From: Desulfosudis oleivorans | GTDB lineage: Bacteria; Desulfobacterota; Desulfobacteria; Desulfobacterales; SURF-7 | Reading direction: 5' to 3' | Length of the DNA stretch: 64,000 bases | NCBI GenBank assembly: GCA_020723325.1 | Contig: DYJD01000005.1 | Location: 167,653 to 231,652, forward strand | In this document: piece by piece, positions 25,507-34,811 of the stretch | Position numbering within the stretch: the stretch's first letter is position 1 | Layout of the letters: every line of letters starts with the position of its first letter | Program-made: the position numbers and the translations under genes | Notes under the pieces: model-generated | Seen by the model: only the letters and a program-made list of their open reading frames with translations | What the model was told of the DNA's origin: nothing | Databases searched by the model: none

Positions 25507-26798
25507 TGGAAGCCGGCCGAATTCATTGCGACCTGCTTGTGATCGGCGCCGGCATGGCCGGCGCCTCGGCAGCCTTATTTGCCGCCAAGCGTGGCCTTAA
25601 AACCGTTCTGGTGGGTTCCACCGCCGGCCTCCAGTTCGCCGGCGGCATGCTGGATCTTCTAGGGGTGCAAGCCCCCAATACCGCCAACATTCCGGCCCTG
25701 CGACCCTGGGAAGCCATGGCCGCCCTGATCCAGGAACAACCTCTGCACCCCTATGCCCGGATTCCCTTGCAGGAAATCCGCCGGGCTTTTGTGGAATTCA
25801 CAGAGCTTCTGGCAAGCGCCGGTCTATCCTATTATTGCGAACCGGAAAACAACCTTCAGATCATCACCTCCCTGGGCACCCGCAAAACCACCTATCTGGT
25901 GCCCAAGTCCATGCAATCCAATGCAGCGGCCCTTGCCCAAAAACCGCCTTGTCTGCTCGTAGACTTCGAGGGCTTGAAGGGTTTCAGCGCCCGCCAGATC
26001 AGCGCCACCCTTGGAAAGCATTGGCCGGGCCTGCGCCATGCCAGCATATCCTTGAACGGCGCCGTCCACAAATCCTATCCCCAGCCCTTGGCCTGGGAGC
26101 TGGAAAACCAGGCGGTGCGCGCTGTCCTGGTTAAAGCCCTGCGCAAACAATTGCAGGGCGAGGAAGTGATCGGCCTGCCGGCGGTACTGGGACTTGCTTC
26201 CGCAGGACAAGTGCAGGCTGAACTGGAAAAGGAATTGGGTCTCAAGGTGTTTGAAATTCCCATGCTGCCGCCTTCCATGCCGGGCCTGCGCCTAAAGGAA
26301 ACGATGGAAAAACTGTTTGTAAATCTCGGCATCCAAACCCTCTTGCAGCGCCAGGTGCAAAAGGTGGCCCGCTCCGAAGGGGATGGTTTTACAGCGTATA
26401 TCGGGCCGGACGAACCCCTGACCATGGTCAGAGCCCGGGGTATTTTGCTGGCCAGCGGGCGTTTTTTCGGCAAGGGGCTCCATGCCACCCGCAAAGGCAT
26501 TCTGGAAACCATATTCAACCTGCCCGTATATCAACCGGAAAACCGCGCCCTTTGGCATCATGAGGATCTGCTGCATTCCCAAGGCCACCCCATCAACCGG
26601 GCCGGTCTTGAAACCGATGAGAACTTCCGGCCTCTGAACTCCGACGGAAATGCGGCTTTTCCGAATTTGTTCGCCGCCGGCACCATCCTGGCCCATAATG
26701 ATTGGATGCACTTGAAATGCGGCAGCGGATTATCCCTGGCCACGGCCTATGCCGCCGTGAATGCCTTTGTGCAAACCCGATCAAACGCCTTCGGCTAA
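25506..26798 (+). CDS. glpB: Anaerobic glycerol-3-phosphate dehydrogenase, subunit B
   Basis: 430 residues: a flavin-binding subunit with N-terminal DLLVIGAGMAGASAAL and a C-terminal FAD contact (AAGTILAHND..., GSGLSLATAY). The ATG at 25506 follows AGAGGAG at 25491-25497 and overlaps the glpA stop. An open frame extends upstream inside glpA but its codons are the shadow of glpA, so the longer form is not used. GlpB passes electrons from GlpA to the membrane partner, here the unusual downstream protein. Confidence 0.9.
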   Translation: MEAGRIHCDLLVIGAGMAGASAALFAAKRGLKTVLVGSTAGLQFAGGMLDLLGVQAPNTANIPALRPWEAMAALIQEQPLHPYARIPLQEIRRAFVEFTELLASAGLSYYCEPENNLQIITSLGTRKTTYLVPKSMQSNAAALAQKPPCLLVDFEGLKGFSARQISATLGKHWPGLRHASISLNGAVHKSYPQPLAWELENQAVRAVLVKALRKQLQGEEVIGLPAVLGLASAGQVQAELEKELGLKVFEIPMLPPSMPGLRLKETMEKLFVNLGIQTLLQRQVQKVARSEGDGFTAYIGPDEPLTMVRARGILLASGRFFGKGLHATRKGILETIFNLPVYQPENRALWHHEDLLHSQGHPINRAGLETDENFRPLNSDGNAAFPNLFAAGTILAHNDWMHLKCGSGLSLATAYAAVNAFVQTRSNAFG

Positions 26799-26816
26799 GG
26801 ATAGCAGGAATTCACT

Positions 26817-28553
26817 ATGGTCTTAACCCTTTCGTTTTATATCTCCTTGGCCCTGTTTTTCCTCGGCCTGCTTGTACGCATGATCGGATGGCTGCGGGTG
26901 GAAATCGGTACGGAAACCGGCCGGATCGGTCTGTTCACCGCCGTATTCAGCAGCCTCAAGGCCGTCCTTCTCACATTGCTGAGCCCCAGGATCTTCAAAA
27001 TCATGGCCGTGCTCATCACGGAAATCGGCCTGCAACTCCCCTTGTTAAAAAACGGATTTCTGCGCTGGCTGGCCCACATGTGCATGTTTTACGGTTTCCT
27101 GTTGTTGGTGCTGATGCATGCCTTGGATGAAACCGTCACTGCGGCTCTTTTCCAGGATTATGCCGCCACCCTTAATCCCTTTTTGTTTCTGCGCAATCTG
27201 TTCGGTGCCATGGTCCTTTTGGGCATGGCCCTGGCCTGCCTCAACCGCATCGGCCGCGGCCGAAAATTCAAGGCCACCAACACCAACGACCTTGTGCTGA
27301 TGATCCTGCTCGGCCTGATTCTTTTTTCCGGTTTTCTGCTGGAAAGCGTTAAAATTTTTTCCGAACCGGCCTTTGACCGCATGGCGGCTGATTATATGGG
27401 CGCAGAGGACGAGGACGACCTGGAAGCACTCAAAGTCTACTGGAGCCGTGAATTTCATGTGGTTTTTGCCCAACCGCCCGGCTCGGACGATCTGGAAACA
27501 GGCCGCAATCTACACATGGAAAACTGCGCGGCCTGCCACTCCCGGCCGGAAGCCGCCTTCCTGTCCTTACCCTTGTCCGACAGGCTGCGTCCCCTGGCCC
27601 TTTGGCTGAATCGCAGCCAGGCTGATCTTTGGCTCTGGTATTTTCATTTCGGCGTTTGTTTTCTGGCCATGATCCTGCTGCCCTTTACCAAATTCTTTCA
27701 TTTCATCAGCGTGCCCCTGAGCCTCATGCTGCGCGCCGCTGATCCGCCGGCCCCAGCTCCAATGCCACATAAAAACCCGGCCAGATTGGCTCTGGAAATG
27801 GATGCCTGCACCCATTGCGGGGTATGCAGCGAGCACTGCAGCGTGGCACCCATCCGGCGCATCATACCCAATGACCATATTCTGCCCTCGGAAAAATTGA
27901 CCGGGGTGAAAAAACTGGCCCACGGCAAAAGGCTGGATCCGGATGTTCTTGAGTCCCTTTCCCAAGGCAGCTTCATCTGCACGGAATGCTATCGCTGCAC
28001 ACAGCGCTGTCCTTCGGGCCTTTCCCTCCAGACTCTTTGGCAGCTTTCCAAGCAGACCCTGGCGGCAAAAGACTTCCCGGAGCCCCATGGCTGGGTGCGC
28101 CAATATGCCGCCGATCAATGGGCCGACCGCCTGGAACAATCCCCGGCAGATCACCCCCTTTGTGAAGACTTTGCCCGCCACCGGCATGTGTCTGAAAGCC
28201 CGGAAACTTTTTCCGCCTGTATCCAATGCAGCATCTGCACCAATGTCTGCCCGGTGGTTTCCGCCGGCAACGGCTTGACCCCGCCGGACATGACCCCCCA
28301 GCAGGTAATGAATCTTTTGCGCCTTAATTTGAAAGATCTGGCCCTGGGCTCCCGCATGGTTTGGGATTGCGTCACTTGCTATCTTTGCCAGGAGCATTGC
28401 CCCCAGGGCATTCGCGTAACCGACATCCTGTATGATCTGCGCAATATCGCCACCCGGCGTTTGCAGCAGGTGCGGCAACTCGGCCCTGAAACCCCCAAAA
28501 CGGCGTTGCCGGTTGCTTCCCCGCCCGCCGCTGTCAGGAAAAACGCCCTATGA
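26817..28553 (+). CDS. Membrane cytochrome b/c-type plus double HdrC-like ferredoxin fusion
   Basis: 578 residues. About five membrane helices (1-300) resemble NarI/HdrE-type cytochrome b. Between helices four and five lies a c-type heme motif CAACH (237-241) within a loop of about 100 residues. The C-terminal part carries four Cys motifs for [4Fe-4S] clusters: C331-C341, C388-C398, C468-C478 and C518-C528, i.e. two ferredoxin pairs where HdrC normally has one. It probably replaces GlpC, taking electrons from GlpAB into the quinone pool or to periplasmic cytochromes; direction is inferred. It starts 18 bp after glpB and overlaps the next gene by four bases. Confidence 0.82.
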   Translation: MVLTLSFYISLALFFLGLLVRMIGWLRVEIGTETGRIGLFTAVFSSLKAVLLTLLSPRIFKIMAVLITEIGLQLPLLKNGFLRWLAHMCMFYGFLLLVLMHALDETVTAALFQDYAATLNPFLFLRNLFGAMVLLGMALACLNRIGRGRKFKATNTNDLVLMILLGLILFSGFLLESVKIFSEPAFDRMAADYMGAEDEDDLEALKVYWSREFHVVFAQPPGSDDLETGRNLHMENCAACHSRPEAAFLSLPLSDRLRPLALWLNRSQADLWLWYFHFGVCFLAMILLPFTKFFHFISVPLSLMLRAADPPAPAPMPHKNPARLALEMDACTHCGVCSEHCSVAPIRRIIPNDHILPSEKLTGVKKLAHGKRLDPDVLESLSQGSFICTECYRCTQRCPSGLSLQTLWQLSKQTLAAKDFPEPHGWVRQYAADQWADRLEQSPADHPLCEDFARHRHVSESPETFSACIQCSICTNVCPVVSAGNGLTPPDMTPQQVMNLLRLNLKDLALGSRMVWDCVTCYLCQEHCPQGIRVTDILYDLRNIATRRLQQVRQLGPETPKTALPVASPPAAVRKNAL

Positions 28554-29422
28554 AATACGCTTTCTTTGCCGGATGTAAAATTCCCTACTATCTGCCCCAA
28601 GCGGAAACCGCCACCCGTGCGGTTCTTAGGGTCTTGAATGTGGAGCTGGAAAACCTGGAATTCAATTGCTGCGGTTATCCGGTGCGACACCAGAATGAAA
28701 CCGCCGCCATCTTGTCCGCAGCCCGCAATATGGCCTTGGCCAGGCAAAAGAACTGCGCTGTTTTGACGGTTTGCAAATGCTGTTTCGGCCAATTGAAATT
28801 CGCGGCCCATTGGCTGGCCAAGGACCAGGAGTTGCGTGACACCATCAATAGCCTGCTGGCTGCCGAAAACCTTGTCTGGGAAAAGGAGATCGAAATAAAG
28901 CACCTGCTTTCAGTGCTTTTTCATGACATGGGCCCGGACAGGCTGCGGGCCTGTGTTCAAAGGCCTTTGTACGGCCTTAGGGTGGCGGCCAGTTACGGTT
29001 GTCACGCCCTGCGACCCGGACATGTGGTCCGTTTCGACAATCCCATGACCCCCACCATTTTTGAAAACCTCGTGGCCGTGACTGGGGCTGAGGCGGTTGA
29101 CTGGCAACGACGGCTGGAATGCTGCGGCCACCCCTTGTTTGAAAAAAACAACCCCTTATCCCTGCATCTCCTGGACAATAAGATTCAGGCCGCCCGGCAG
29201 GCCGGGGCCCATCTGATCACCACGGCCTGCACCTATTGCCAGCTTCAGTTCGACAATGTTCGACATAGGCACCCAAGCGACCAGAACATAAACCTCAATC
29301 CACCCGCGGTGCTGTTTTCCCAGCTTTTGGGTTTCAGCTTTGGTTTGGAGGAGAAAGATCTGGGCTTGACAAAAAATGCGATTGACTGTCAAAAAGAACT
29401 GGAAAAAGTGACTAAAGTTTAG
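28550..29422 (+). CDS. HdrB-like protein with two CCG domains
   Basis: 290 residues with two copies of the cysteine-rich CCG signature: Cys9, Cys40-Cys41, Cys75-x-x-Cys78, and a second set (SYGCHALR, LECCGHPL, TACTYC). In HdrB such motifs hold noncubane [4Fe-4S] clusters that handle disulfides; in E. coli GlpC the same domains act in electron transfer. Here the GlpC-like function appears split between this protein and the membrane fusion upstream. ATGA overlap implies a fixed ratio. No HdrA gene is nearby. Confidence 0.85.
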   Translation: MKYAFFAGCKIPYYLPQAETATRAVLRVLNVELENLEFNCCGYPVRHQNETAAILSAARNMALARQKNCAVLTVCKCCFGQLKFAAHWLAKDQELRDTINSLLAAENLVWEKEIEIKHLLSVLFHDMGPDRLRACVQRPLYGLRVAASYGCHALRPGHVVRFDNPMTPTIFENLVAVTGAEAVDWQRRLECCGHPLFEKNNPLSLHLLDNKIQAARQAGAHLITTACTYCQLQFDNVRHRHPSDQNINLNPPAVLFSQLLGFSFGLEEKDLGLTKNAIDCQKELEKVTKV

Positions 29423-29459
29423 CTCACTTAAAACTTCTTATTCTTGAGGAGGAGTTGCC

Positions 29460-30971
29460 ATGCCCAAATACATCGGGGCCATCGATCTTGGAACCACCAG
29501 CAACCGCTTTATTGTTTTCGATCAAAAGGGCGCCATGGTCGCCATGGACCAGAAAGAGCACCGCCAGATCTTTCCCAAGCCCGGCTGGGTGGAGCATGAT
29601 CCCATGGAGATCTGGACCAATACCCAGGCCGTTATTCGCGGGGCCCTGGCCAAAGCCAAGCTCACCGGCGCGGACATGGCTGCCATCGGCATCACCAACC
29701 AGCGCGAAACCACCGTGGTGTGGGACCGAAAAACCGGCCAACCCTTTTACAATGCCATTGTCTGGCAGTGCACCCGCACCGACGAAATCTGCAAAAGCCT
29801 TTCCCGGGAAGCCGGCCAGAACCGCTTCCGCGAAAAAACCGGTCTGCCCATTGCCACCTATTTTTCCGGTCCCAAGGTGCGCTGGATCCTGGACCAGGTG
29901 CCGGCGGCCAAAAAGGCGGCGGATGCCGGGCAGGCGGCCTTCGGCACCATCGACAGTTGGATCATCTGGTGGCTCACCGGCGGCCCCAAGGGCGGCGTGC
30001 ATGTCACCGACGTCACCAATGCCAGCCGTACCATGCTGATGAATCTGGATACCCTGGCATGGGATCCGGAGATTTTGGGCATCATGGACATTCCCACCCA
30101 AATCCTGCCGCGCATCGTGCCCTCCATTGACAAAAACACCTGGGGCAATACCCAGGCGGACGGGCCTTTTGGTCCGGGCGTCCCGGTTTGCGGCGCCTTG
30201 GGAGACCAGCAGGCGGCCCTGGTGGGTCAGACCTGTTTCAACATGGGCGAGGCCAAAAACACTTATGGAACGGGTTGCTTCCTGTTGTTGAACACCGGCA
30301 CCACGCCGGTGCATTCCCGCCATGGGCTGCTCACCACCGTGGGCTATCAGATCAGCGGTGAAAAACCGGTCTATTGTCTGGAAGGCTCCATTGCCATTGC
30401 CGGGGCCCTGGTGCAGTGGCTGCGGGACAACCTCGGCCTGATCAAAAGCGCCTCGGAGATCGAACATCTGGCCGGCACTGTATCGGACAACGGCGGTGCT
30501 TATATCGTACCGGCCTTTTCCGGCCTGTTTGCGCCCTACTGGCGTTCCGACGCCCGCGGGGTGATGGTGGGGCTGACGCGCTACATTAATAAAGGTCACA
30601 TCGCCCGGGCCGTGCTGGAAGCCAATGCCTACCAGACCAGGGATATTGTGGAAGCCATGAACAAGGACTCGGGGGTGGCCCTGAACAAATTGAAAGTGGA
30701 CGGCGGCATGGTGGGCAACGACCTCTTGATGCAATTCCAATCCGACATTTTGGATGTGCCGGTCATCCGGCCCAAGGTCACGGAAACCACCGCTCTGGGA
30801 GCGGCCTATGCCGCCGGTCTGGCTGTGGGCTTTTGGAACGATCTTTCCACATTGCGGCAAAACTGGGCAGTGGATAAAACCTGGACACCGGCCATGACCC
30901 GGGCAGAACGCGACAAATCCTACCAGGGCTGGAAAAAAGCCGTGGAAAGAACCTTTGACTGGATGGAATAA
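29460..30971 (+). CDS. glpK: Glycerol kinase
   Basis: 503 residues, the usual length for FGGY-family glycerol kinase. ATP/phosphate loop [15 protein letters not shown], substrate region [16 protein letters not shown] and C-terminal [14 protein letters not shown] are present. It makes glycerol-3-phosphate for GlpAB. Its own strong ribosome-binding site GAGGAGGAG is at 29446-29454. No glycerol facilitator gene (glpF) is in the operon. Confidence 0.95.
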   Translation: MPKYIGAIDLGTTSNRFIVFDQKGAMVAMDQKEHRQIFPKPGWVEHDPMEIWTNTQAVIRGALAKAKLTGADMAAIGITNQRETTVVWDRKTGQPFYNAIVWQCTRTDEICKSLSREAGQNRFREKTGLPIATYFSGPKVRWILDQVPAAKKAADAGQAAFGTIDSWIIWWLTGGPKGGVHVTDVTNASRTMLMNLDTLAWDPEILGIMDIPTQILPRIVPSIDKNTWGNTQADGPFGPGVPVCGALGDQQAALVGQTCFNMGEAKNTYGTGCFLLLNTGTTPVHSRHGLLTTVGYQISGEKPVYCLEGSIAIAGALVQWLRDNLGLIKSASEIEHLAGTVSDNGGAYIVPAFSGLFAPYWRSDARGVMVGLTRYINKGHIARAVLEANAYQTRDIVEAMNKDSGVALNKLKVDGGMVGNDLLMQFQSDILDVPVIRPKVTETTALGAAYAAGLAVGFWNDLSTLRQNWAVDKTWTPAMTRAERDKSYQGWKKAVERTFDWME

Positions 30972-30984
30972 TAAAAAAAACTTG

Positions 30985-31030
30985 GAAGTCAGAAGTCAGG
31001 AGCCAGAATACAGAATTCAGAAGGCAGGAG
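30985..31030 (+). repeat. Degenerate CAGAAGTCAG-type short tandem
   Basis: Successive GAAGTCA/GAAGTCAG/GAGCCAGAATACAGAATTCAGAAG units of 7-8 bp fill the space between the convergent glpK and hybrid-kinase genes. It is non-coding, and a role in termination is not evident. Confidence 0.4.
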
Positions 31031-31043
31031 CGGGGCGGAAATA

Positions 31044-33038
31044 TCACTGGGCTTTGGCAGAATCCAGGGCTCGCCGGATGGCATTGGCCAGTTGCTCGAT
31101 GGTTACCGGTTTCATAAGATAGTCCTTGATGCCCATGGCCTTGACCTTGTCCAGGGTGACCTTCTCGCTGAATCCGGAGCACAGAATGATGGGGATATCT
31201 GGTCGAATCTTCTGGGCGCAGGCCGCGAAATCCACGCCGGTCATTTTCGGCATGGTTTGATCCGTAATGATCAGGTCAAAACCCCCGGGATCGGCCTGAA
31301 ATGCATTCAGGGCCGCGAGGCTGCTTTGAAAAGAGGTCAAGCCGTAGCCGAGCTGCTCCAGCATGACCTTGCCCAGGGCTGCCAGTTCATCCTCATCATC
31401 CACAAACAGAATGCGCTCGTTGCCGGTAAGGATCTGAAGCGGCTCGTGCTCCTTTGAGCCGGGCCCGCCCTCCTGCAGGGCCGGCAAATAAATCTGAAAC
31501 ACGGCGCCCTGGCCCGGTTCACTTTGCACGGTGACAGCGCCGTGGCAATCTTTTACGATCCCGTGCACCACCGACAGGCCCATGCCCGTGCCTTTGCCGG
31601 GTTCCTTGGTGGTAAAAAAAGGATCGAAAATACGCGCCTTAACCGCCGCCGACATCCCGTGGCCGCTGTCTTTCACGGTCAATCGGACATAAGGCCCTGG
31701 CTTTAGATCCGGATTGGCCGAGGCCCCTTTCTCATCCATATGAACCTGGGAAAGGGTCACCTCCAGAACACCGCCGCTGCTCTCCATGGCATGGGCCGCA
31801 TTGGTGCAGATGTTCATCATGATCTGGTGGATTTGCACCGGATCAGCCATAACCCGCAAAGTACTATCGCCAATGGCCTGACGCACTTCGATGGTGGCGG
31901 GCAACAAGGCCCGCAGCAGTTTCAAGGCTTCCTTGACCACCATGCCCATTTGCACCGGTTGTTTTTCCTGATCCGACTGCCGGCTGAAGGTCAGAATCTG
32001 ACTCACCAGCCCCACTGCCCGCTGGCAGGCCTTGAGCACTTTCTGCAAATGGCTGTGGACGCGCTCGCCCTTGGGTATCTGCATGGCGGCCAGTTCGGTA
32101 TACCCGCTGATGGCGGCCAAGATGTTGTTGAAATCATGGGCAATGCCTCCGGCCAAGGTGCCTACGGCCTCCATTTTCTGGGCTTGCTGGAGCTGGGCCC
32201 GGGCCATGGCCAGGTCCTCCTCGGCCCGCTTGCGCCAGGTAATGTCCCTGAATTCCGTCACTCGCACCATCCGGCCGTGATAGGGAATATTCTTGCCCTG
32301 AATCTCCAGGGGATAGCGGCTGCCGTCCTTACGCACGCCCACGACATCGTAAGGCTGCTCAAACCCGGAAATGATTTTGTTCATGGTGAACTCGCGCCAT
32401 TCCTCGGCAATCAGCAACAGACCGTTCATTCCGATCAACTCGTGGAATTCATACCCGGTCATCCGGGCCAAGGCCTGGTTGCAATCCAGAATCACCCCTT
32501 TCTCGTGAATGCCGATGCCGCCGAAGGAAGCCTCGTGCAAGCGCCGGAAACGCTCCTCGCTTTCCTGCAAGGCTTTTTCAGCCAGCTTCCGCTCGGTAAC
32601 ATCGCGGCTCACGCCACGGAACCCGATGGGCCGCCCCTCCGGATCCTTCATCAGATAAGTCGAAAGCTCCACATGGCGCTTTTCGCCGCTCTTGCGAATG
32701 ATCTCGTAATCCGTCATTTTACCGGGAAGGCCGGTGCGATAAACCTGATTGAAGATGAAATACATCTTTTCCGCTGTTTCCGGCGAGGTGAGATCCCGAT
32801 TGTCCATGCCCATCAGCTCTTCCGGTGTATAGCCGGTGATCTCACAAAGGGCGCGGTTGAAAAAAATCAGCTTGCCGGACAGATCGACTTCAAAATAACC
32901 TTCGGCAATGCTTTGGAGGATGGCGCGGTATCTTTCCTCGCCGTTTACGGAAGCTTGGTTTTTCCCATGTTCTGCCTCAGCCGGGGCGTCGGATCTTTCC
33001 AGACGTTTTCCCGGCTCGACATGGGTCGATTTATCCAT
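31044..33038 (-). CDS. Cytosolic hybrid sensor histidine kinase (PAS-PAS-HisKA-HATPase-REC)
   Basis: 664 residues. Two PAS domains (about 37-155 and 160-275), HisKA with acceptor His near 300 (GGIAHDFNN), HATPase ([30 protein letters not shown]) and a C-terminal receiver (VDDEDELAA; acceptor in IITDQTMPK). Domain order and several blocks match the kinase at 12137-14122, implying duplication. It begins 5 bp after the stop of the PilZ gene, so the two are one operon and may link c-di-GMP to phosphorelay output. Confidence 0.9.
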   Translation of the reverse strand: MDKSTHVEPGKRLERSDAPAEAEHGKNQASVNGEERYRAILQSIAEGYFEVDLSGKLIFFNRALCEITGYTPEELMGMDNRDLTSPETAEKMYFIFNQVYRTGLPGKMTDYEIIRKSGEKRHVELSTYLMKDPEGRPIGFRGVSRDVTERKLAEKALQESEERFRRLHEASFGGIGIHEKGVILDCNQALARMTGYEFHELIGMNGLLLIAEEWREFTMNKIISGFEQPYDVVGVRKDGSRYPLEIQGKNIPYHGRMVRVTEFRDITWRKRAEEDLAMARAQLQQAQKMEAVGTLAGGIAHDFNNILAAISGYTELAAMQIPKGERVHSHLQKVLKACQRAVGLVSQILTFSRQSDQEKQPVQMGMVVKEALKLLRALLPATIEVRQAIGDSTLRVMADPVQIHQIMMNICTNAAHAMESSGGVLEVTLSQVHMDEKGASANPDLKPGPYVRLTVKDSGHGMSAAVKARIFDPFFTTKEPGKGTGMGLSVVHGIVKDCHGAVTVQSEPGQGAVFQIYLPALQEGGPGSKEHEPLQILTGNERILFVDDEDELAALGKVMLEQLGYGLTSFQSSLAALNAFQADPGGFDLIITDQTMPKMTGVDFAACAQKIRPDIPIILCSGFSEKVTLDKVKAMGIKDYLMKPVTIEQLANAIRRALDSAKAQ

Positions 33039-33043
33039 TGGTA

Positions 33044-33367
33044 TTACGCATTCTCGATGATCGGCTTGATCACAGAGTCATCAATACCCATTTTGAACTT
33101 AACGCCAATGCCATGGGGACTGTTGCGGACTACTTCGCCGATGATTTTGATGGAGGAGTTGCTGCCGGGTTTGGGAATGGTCATGGTGATGTCTTCACCC
33201 ACCGGAATCTGCTTGGGGGTGCGGATAAAGACCCCCCAGGCGCTGATGTCCTTGATGTATTCAATACTGGAAAACCCCTTGGTCGCATAGGCGATGGCCG
33301 TGAAACAGGGTTTTCTGTCCGCCTTGCGCCTTTCCTCTGGTTGTTCTGCCTTCATTGAATTTTTCAT
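33044..33367 (-). CDS. PilZ-domain protein, probable c-di-GMP receptor
   Basis: About 107 residues from ATG 33367. A PilZ domain fills most of it: basic RRKADRKPC at the start (the RxxxR c-di-GMP contact) and KDISAWGVFI in place of the (D/N)xSxxG motif, so binding residues look intact. AGGTGG lies only 3 bp before the chosen ATG; a longer frame to 33445 lacks a ribosome-binding site. It is upstream of and almost touching the hybrid kinase gene. A diguanylate cyclase is encoded at 44837. Confidence 0.75.
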   Translation of the reverse strand: MKNSMKAEQPEERRKADRKPCFTAIAYATKGFSSIEYIKDISAWGVFIRTPKQIPVGEDITMTIPKPGSNSSIKIIGEVVRNSPHGIGVKFKMGIDDSVIKPIIENA

Positions 33368-33537
33368 AGACCACCTATGTTGCTTTTTACTGGATAATGG
33401 CTTTGAAATGATAATAATATAGCGAGTTGATTCTGTCAACGACATCTCCTTTTTTCACCCTTCGCCCTTCTAACTTCACTATTCTTTATCGCGCCTGTTT
33501 CATACTATATCTCGTCTGTCCTCACTTATTCTTTTCA

Positions 33538-33593
33538 TTTCACATTTTTTTGACTTTTTTTTCACGCCGGTTTCATCCCCTCTTCTTTATATT
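33538..33593 (+). promoter_or_regulatory. Four-copy 11-bp-spaced TTTCAC array and -10 box (DUF2860 promoter)
   Basis: TTTCAC (33538), TTTGAC (33549), TTTCAC (33560) and TTTCAT (33571) start exactly 11 bp apart. After an 11-bp gap comes TATATT (33588-33593). Tandem hexamers with an 11-bp period in place of a -35 box are the hallmark of PhoB/OmpR-type activator sites. The likely regulator is the response regulator encoded at 34812. The same array with identical spacing occurs at 40911-40966. Confidence 0.75.
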
Positions 33594-33677
33594 GGCTGCA
33601 AATTCCAGCCCATTGGGCTTGGACGGTAAAAAATCAGTGCAGGAAAAACCACAACCAATCAACCATAGGAGATAAAG

Positions 33678-34649
33678 ATGAAACATTGGAAGACCTTATT
33701 TGTAGCAGCTAGTTTGCTGCTGGCTACCGGCCCCCTTGCGGCCCATGAGCACGATTCGGAAGACCAGGCCCAAACCGGGTTCTCGGGGATGGTGGAAGCA
33801 GGCGGCCAATGGATGAACATCAGCAGCCATACCCACACAGACAAAAAAAATCGAACCATCCGCGCCCTTACCGATCACCCCCAGGACGTGAATCAGATGG
33901 AACCATTGATGCTGCTGGATCTGCGTTACACTTTTGCGGATCAAACCCAACTCCGCCTGGGATATGTCTGGGAAGAGGAGGAGCCGACCCTGACCCTGGG
34001 CCTGGCCCGCCCCATTTCGGAAAAAAGCCGGCTGGCATTTGCCCTGTTGTATTTTGAGCCCCGTGATGTCTGGAAAGACCCGTATCTCACGGACCGGCCT
34101 AAGGAGGAAAGCCACGCGGATAAATACGGTGTAAAATTGCAGTACGAGAACATTTTGGATTCACATTTTTCCTGTAGTTACCGGTTTTTGATAAAAGATG
34201 TGACTGAGGATCAAATCGGACAAAGAATCAGCGGATTGAAAAGAGACGGCCGCGTTCATACCGCGGAATTGGCCTACAGTCTGGAATTGGGCCGGGATCA
34301 GCTTCTGCGGCCTTTCATTGAAGTCACCCGGGCGGACATGGCTGGCGGGATGAACCGTTATCACGGCCTGCGCGGCGGTCTGGCCTATATCAAAAATCTG
34401 GAACCCTTTGAATTTCAGCTCATGGCTGCTGCGGGTGGGAACCGCTATGACCATACCCATGTCCTGTTTACCAAAAAACGAGAGGAACATACCCTGTCAG
34501 CCATGGCCATGGCCTTTTGGAACGGTCCTTTGGGACTTCGCAACAGCTTTGTGCATCTCGGCGCCGGTCTGGAAAAAACCAATGCCAACATCGATTTTTA
34601 CGACGAGGATGCCTATTTCAGTTTCATGGGACTGGGCTACCGGTTCTGA
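33678..34649 (+). CDS. DUF2860-family outer-membrane beta-barrel protein
   Basis: 323 residues with a signal peptide (positive start, LLLATGPLAAHE). The rest alternates polar and hydrophobic residues in barrel-like strands and ends in Phe, as outer-membrane proteins do. The pattern (GFSGMVEAGGQW at the mature start, GLGYRF at the end) fits the DUF2860 family as I recall it; its function is not known. AGGAGA precedes the ATG by 8 bp. It is followed by a 22-codon gene and a two-component system, and probably responds to that system through the array at 33538. Confidence 0.72.
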   Translation: MKHWKTLFVAASLLLATGPLAAHEHDSEDQAQTGFSGMVEAGGQWMNISSHTHTDKKNRTIRALTDHPQDVNQMEPLMLLDLRYTFADQTQLRLGYVWEEEEPTLTLGLARPISEKSRLAFALLYFEPRDVWKDPYLTDRPKEESHADKYGVKLQYENILDSHFSCSYRFLIKDVTEDQIGQRISGLKRDGRVHTAELAYSLELGRDQLLRPFIEVTRADMAGGMNRYHGLRGGLAYIKNLEPFEFQLMAAAGGNRYDHTHVLFTKKREEHTLSAMAMAFWNGPLGLRNSFVHLGAGLEKTNANIDFYDEDAYFSFMGLGYRF

Positions 34650-34673
34650 TTGGATATCGAAAGGAGATACGAA

Positions 34674-34742
34674 ATGTCAGATGCAATCTTGTACCTCACC
34701 CTTCTCAGCCTGGTTTTATATATGTGGCTCGGCACGGTTTGA
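34674..34742 (+). CDS. 22-residue single-helix membrane peptide
   Basis: ATG with a perfect ribosome-binding site AAAGGAGAT seven bases upstream opens a 22-codon frame ending in TGA. The product MSDAILYLTLLSLVLYMWLG-TV is one hydrophobic helix with an acidic N-terminus, in the style of KdpF or CydX-like small subunits. It lies 24 bp after the DUF2860 gene and directly before a hairpin, so it is the last gene of that transcript. Function unknown; it may modulate the sensor kinase or another membrane complex. Confidence 0.6.
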   Translation: MSDAILYLTLLSLVLYMWLGTV

Positions 34743-34747
34743 TTCCC

Positions 34748-34789
34748 GGCATGGTTGGTGATATAGTATTGCAAATCACCAACCATGCC
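34748..34789. terminator. Strong 15-bp hairpin between the small peptide and the regulator gene
   Basis: GGCATGGTTGGTGAT (34748-34762) and ATCACCAACCATGCC (34775-34789) are perfect complements around a 12-base loop. It begins five bases after the 22-codon frame. There is no T run; an A-rich stretch follows. It could end or attenuate the upstream transcript, or be an operator. The upstream candidate start of the regulator gene (34785) falls inside it. Confidence 0.5.
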
Positions 34790-34811
34790 AGGACAGAAAA
34801 AAGAGGCCTTC

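Noticed and set aside
12137..33038. The two PAS hybrid kinases as one duplicated locus with shared neighbours
   Set aside because: Domain order is alike but flanking genes are unrelated, and PAS hybrid kinases are generally numerous in this kind of genome.
33368..33445. Longer start for the PilZ protein
   Set aside because: No ribosome-binding site and non-conserved residues before the PilZ domain.
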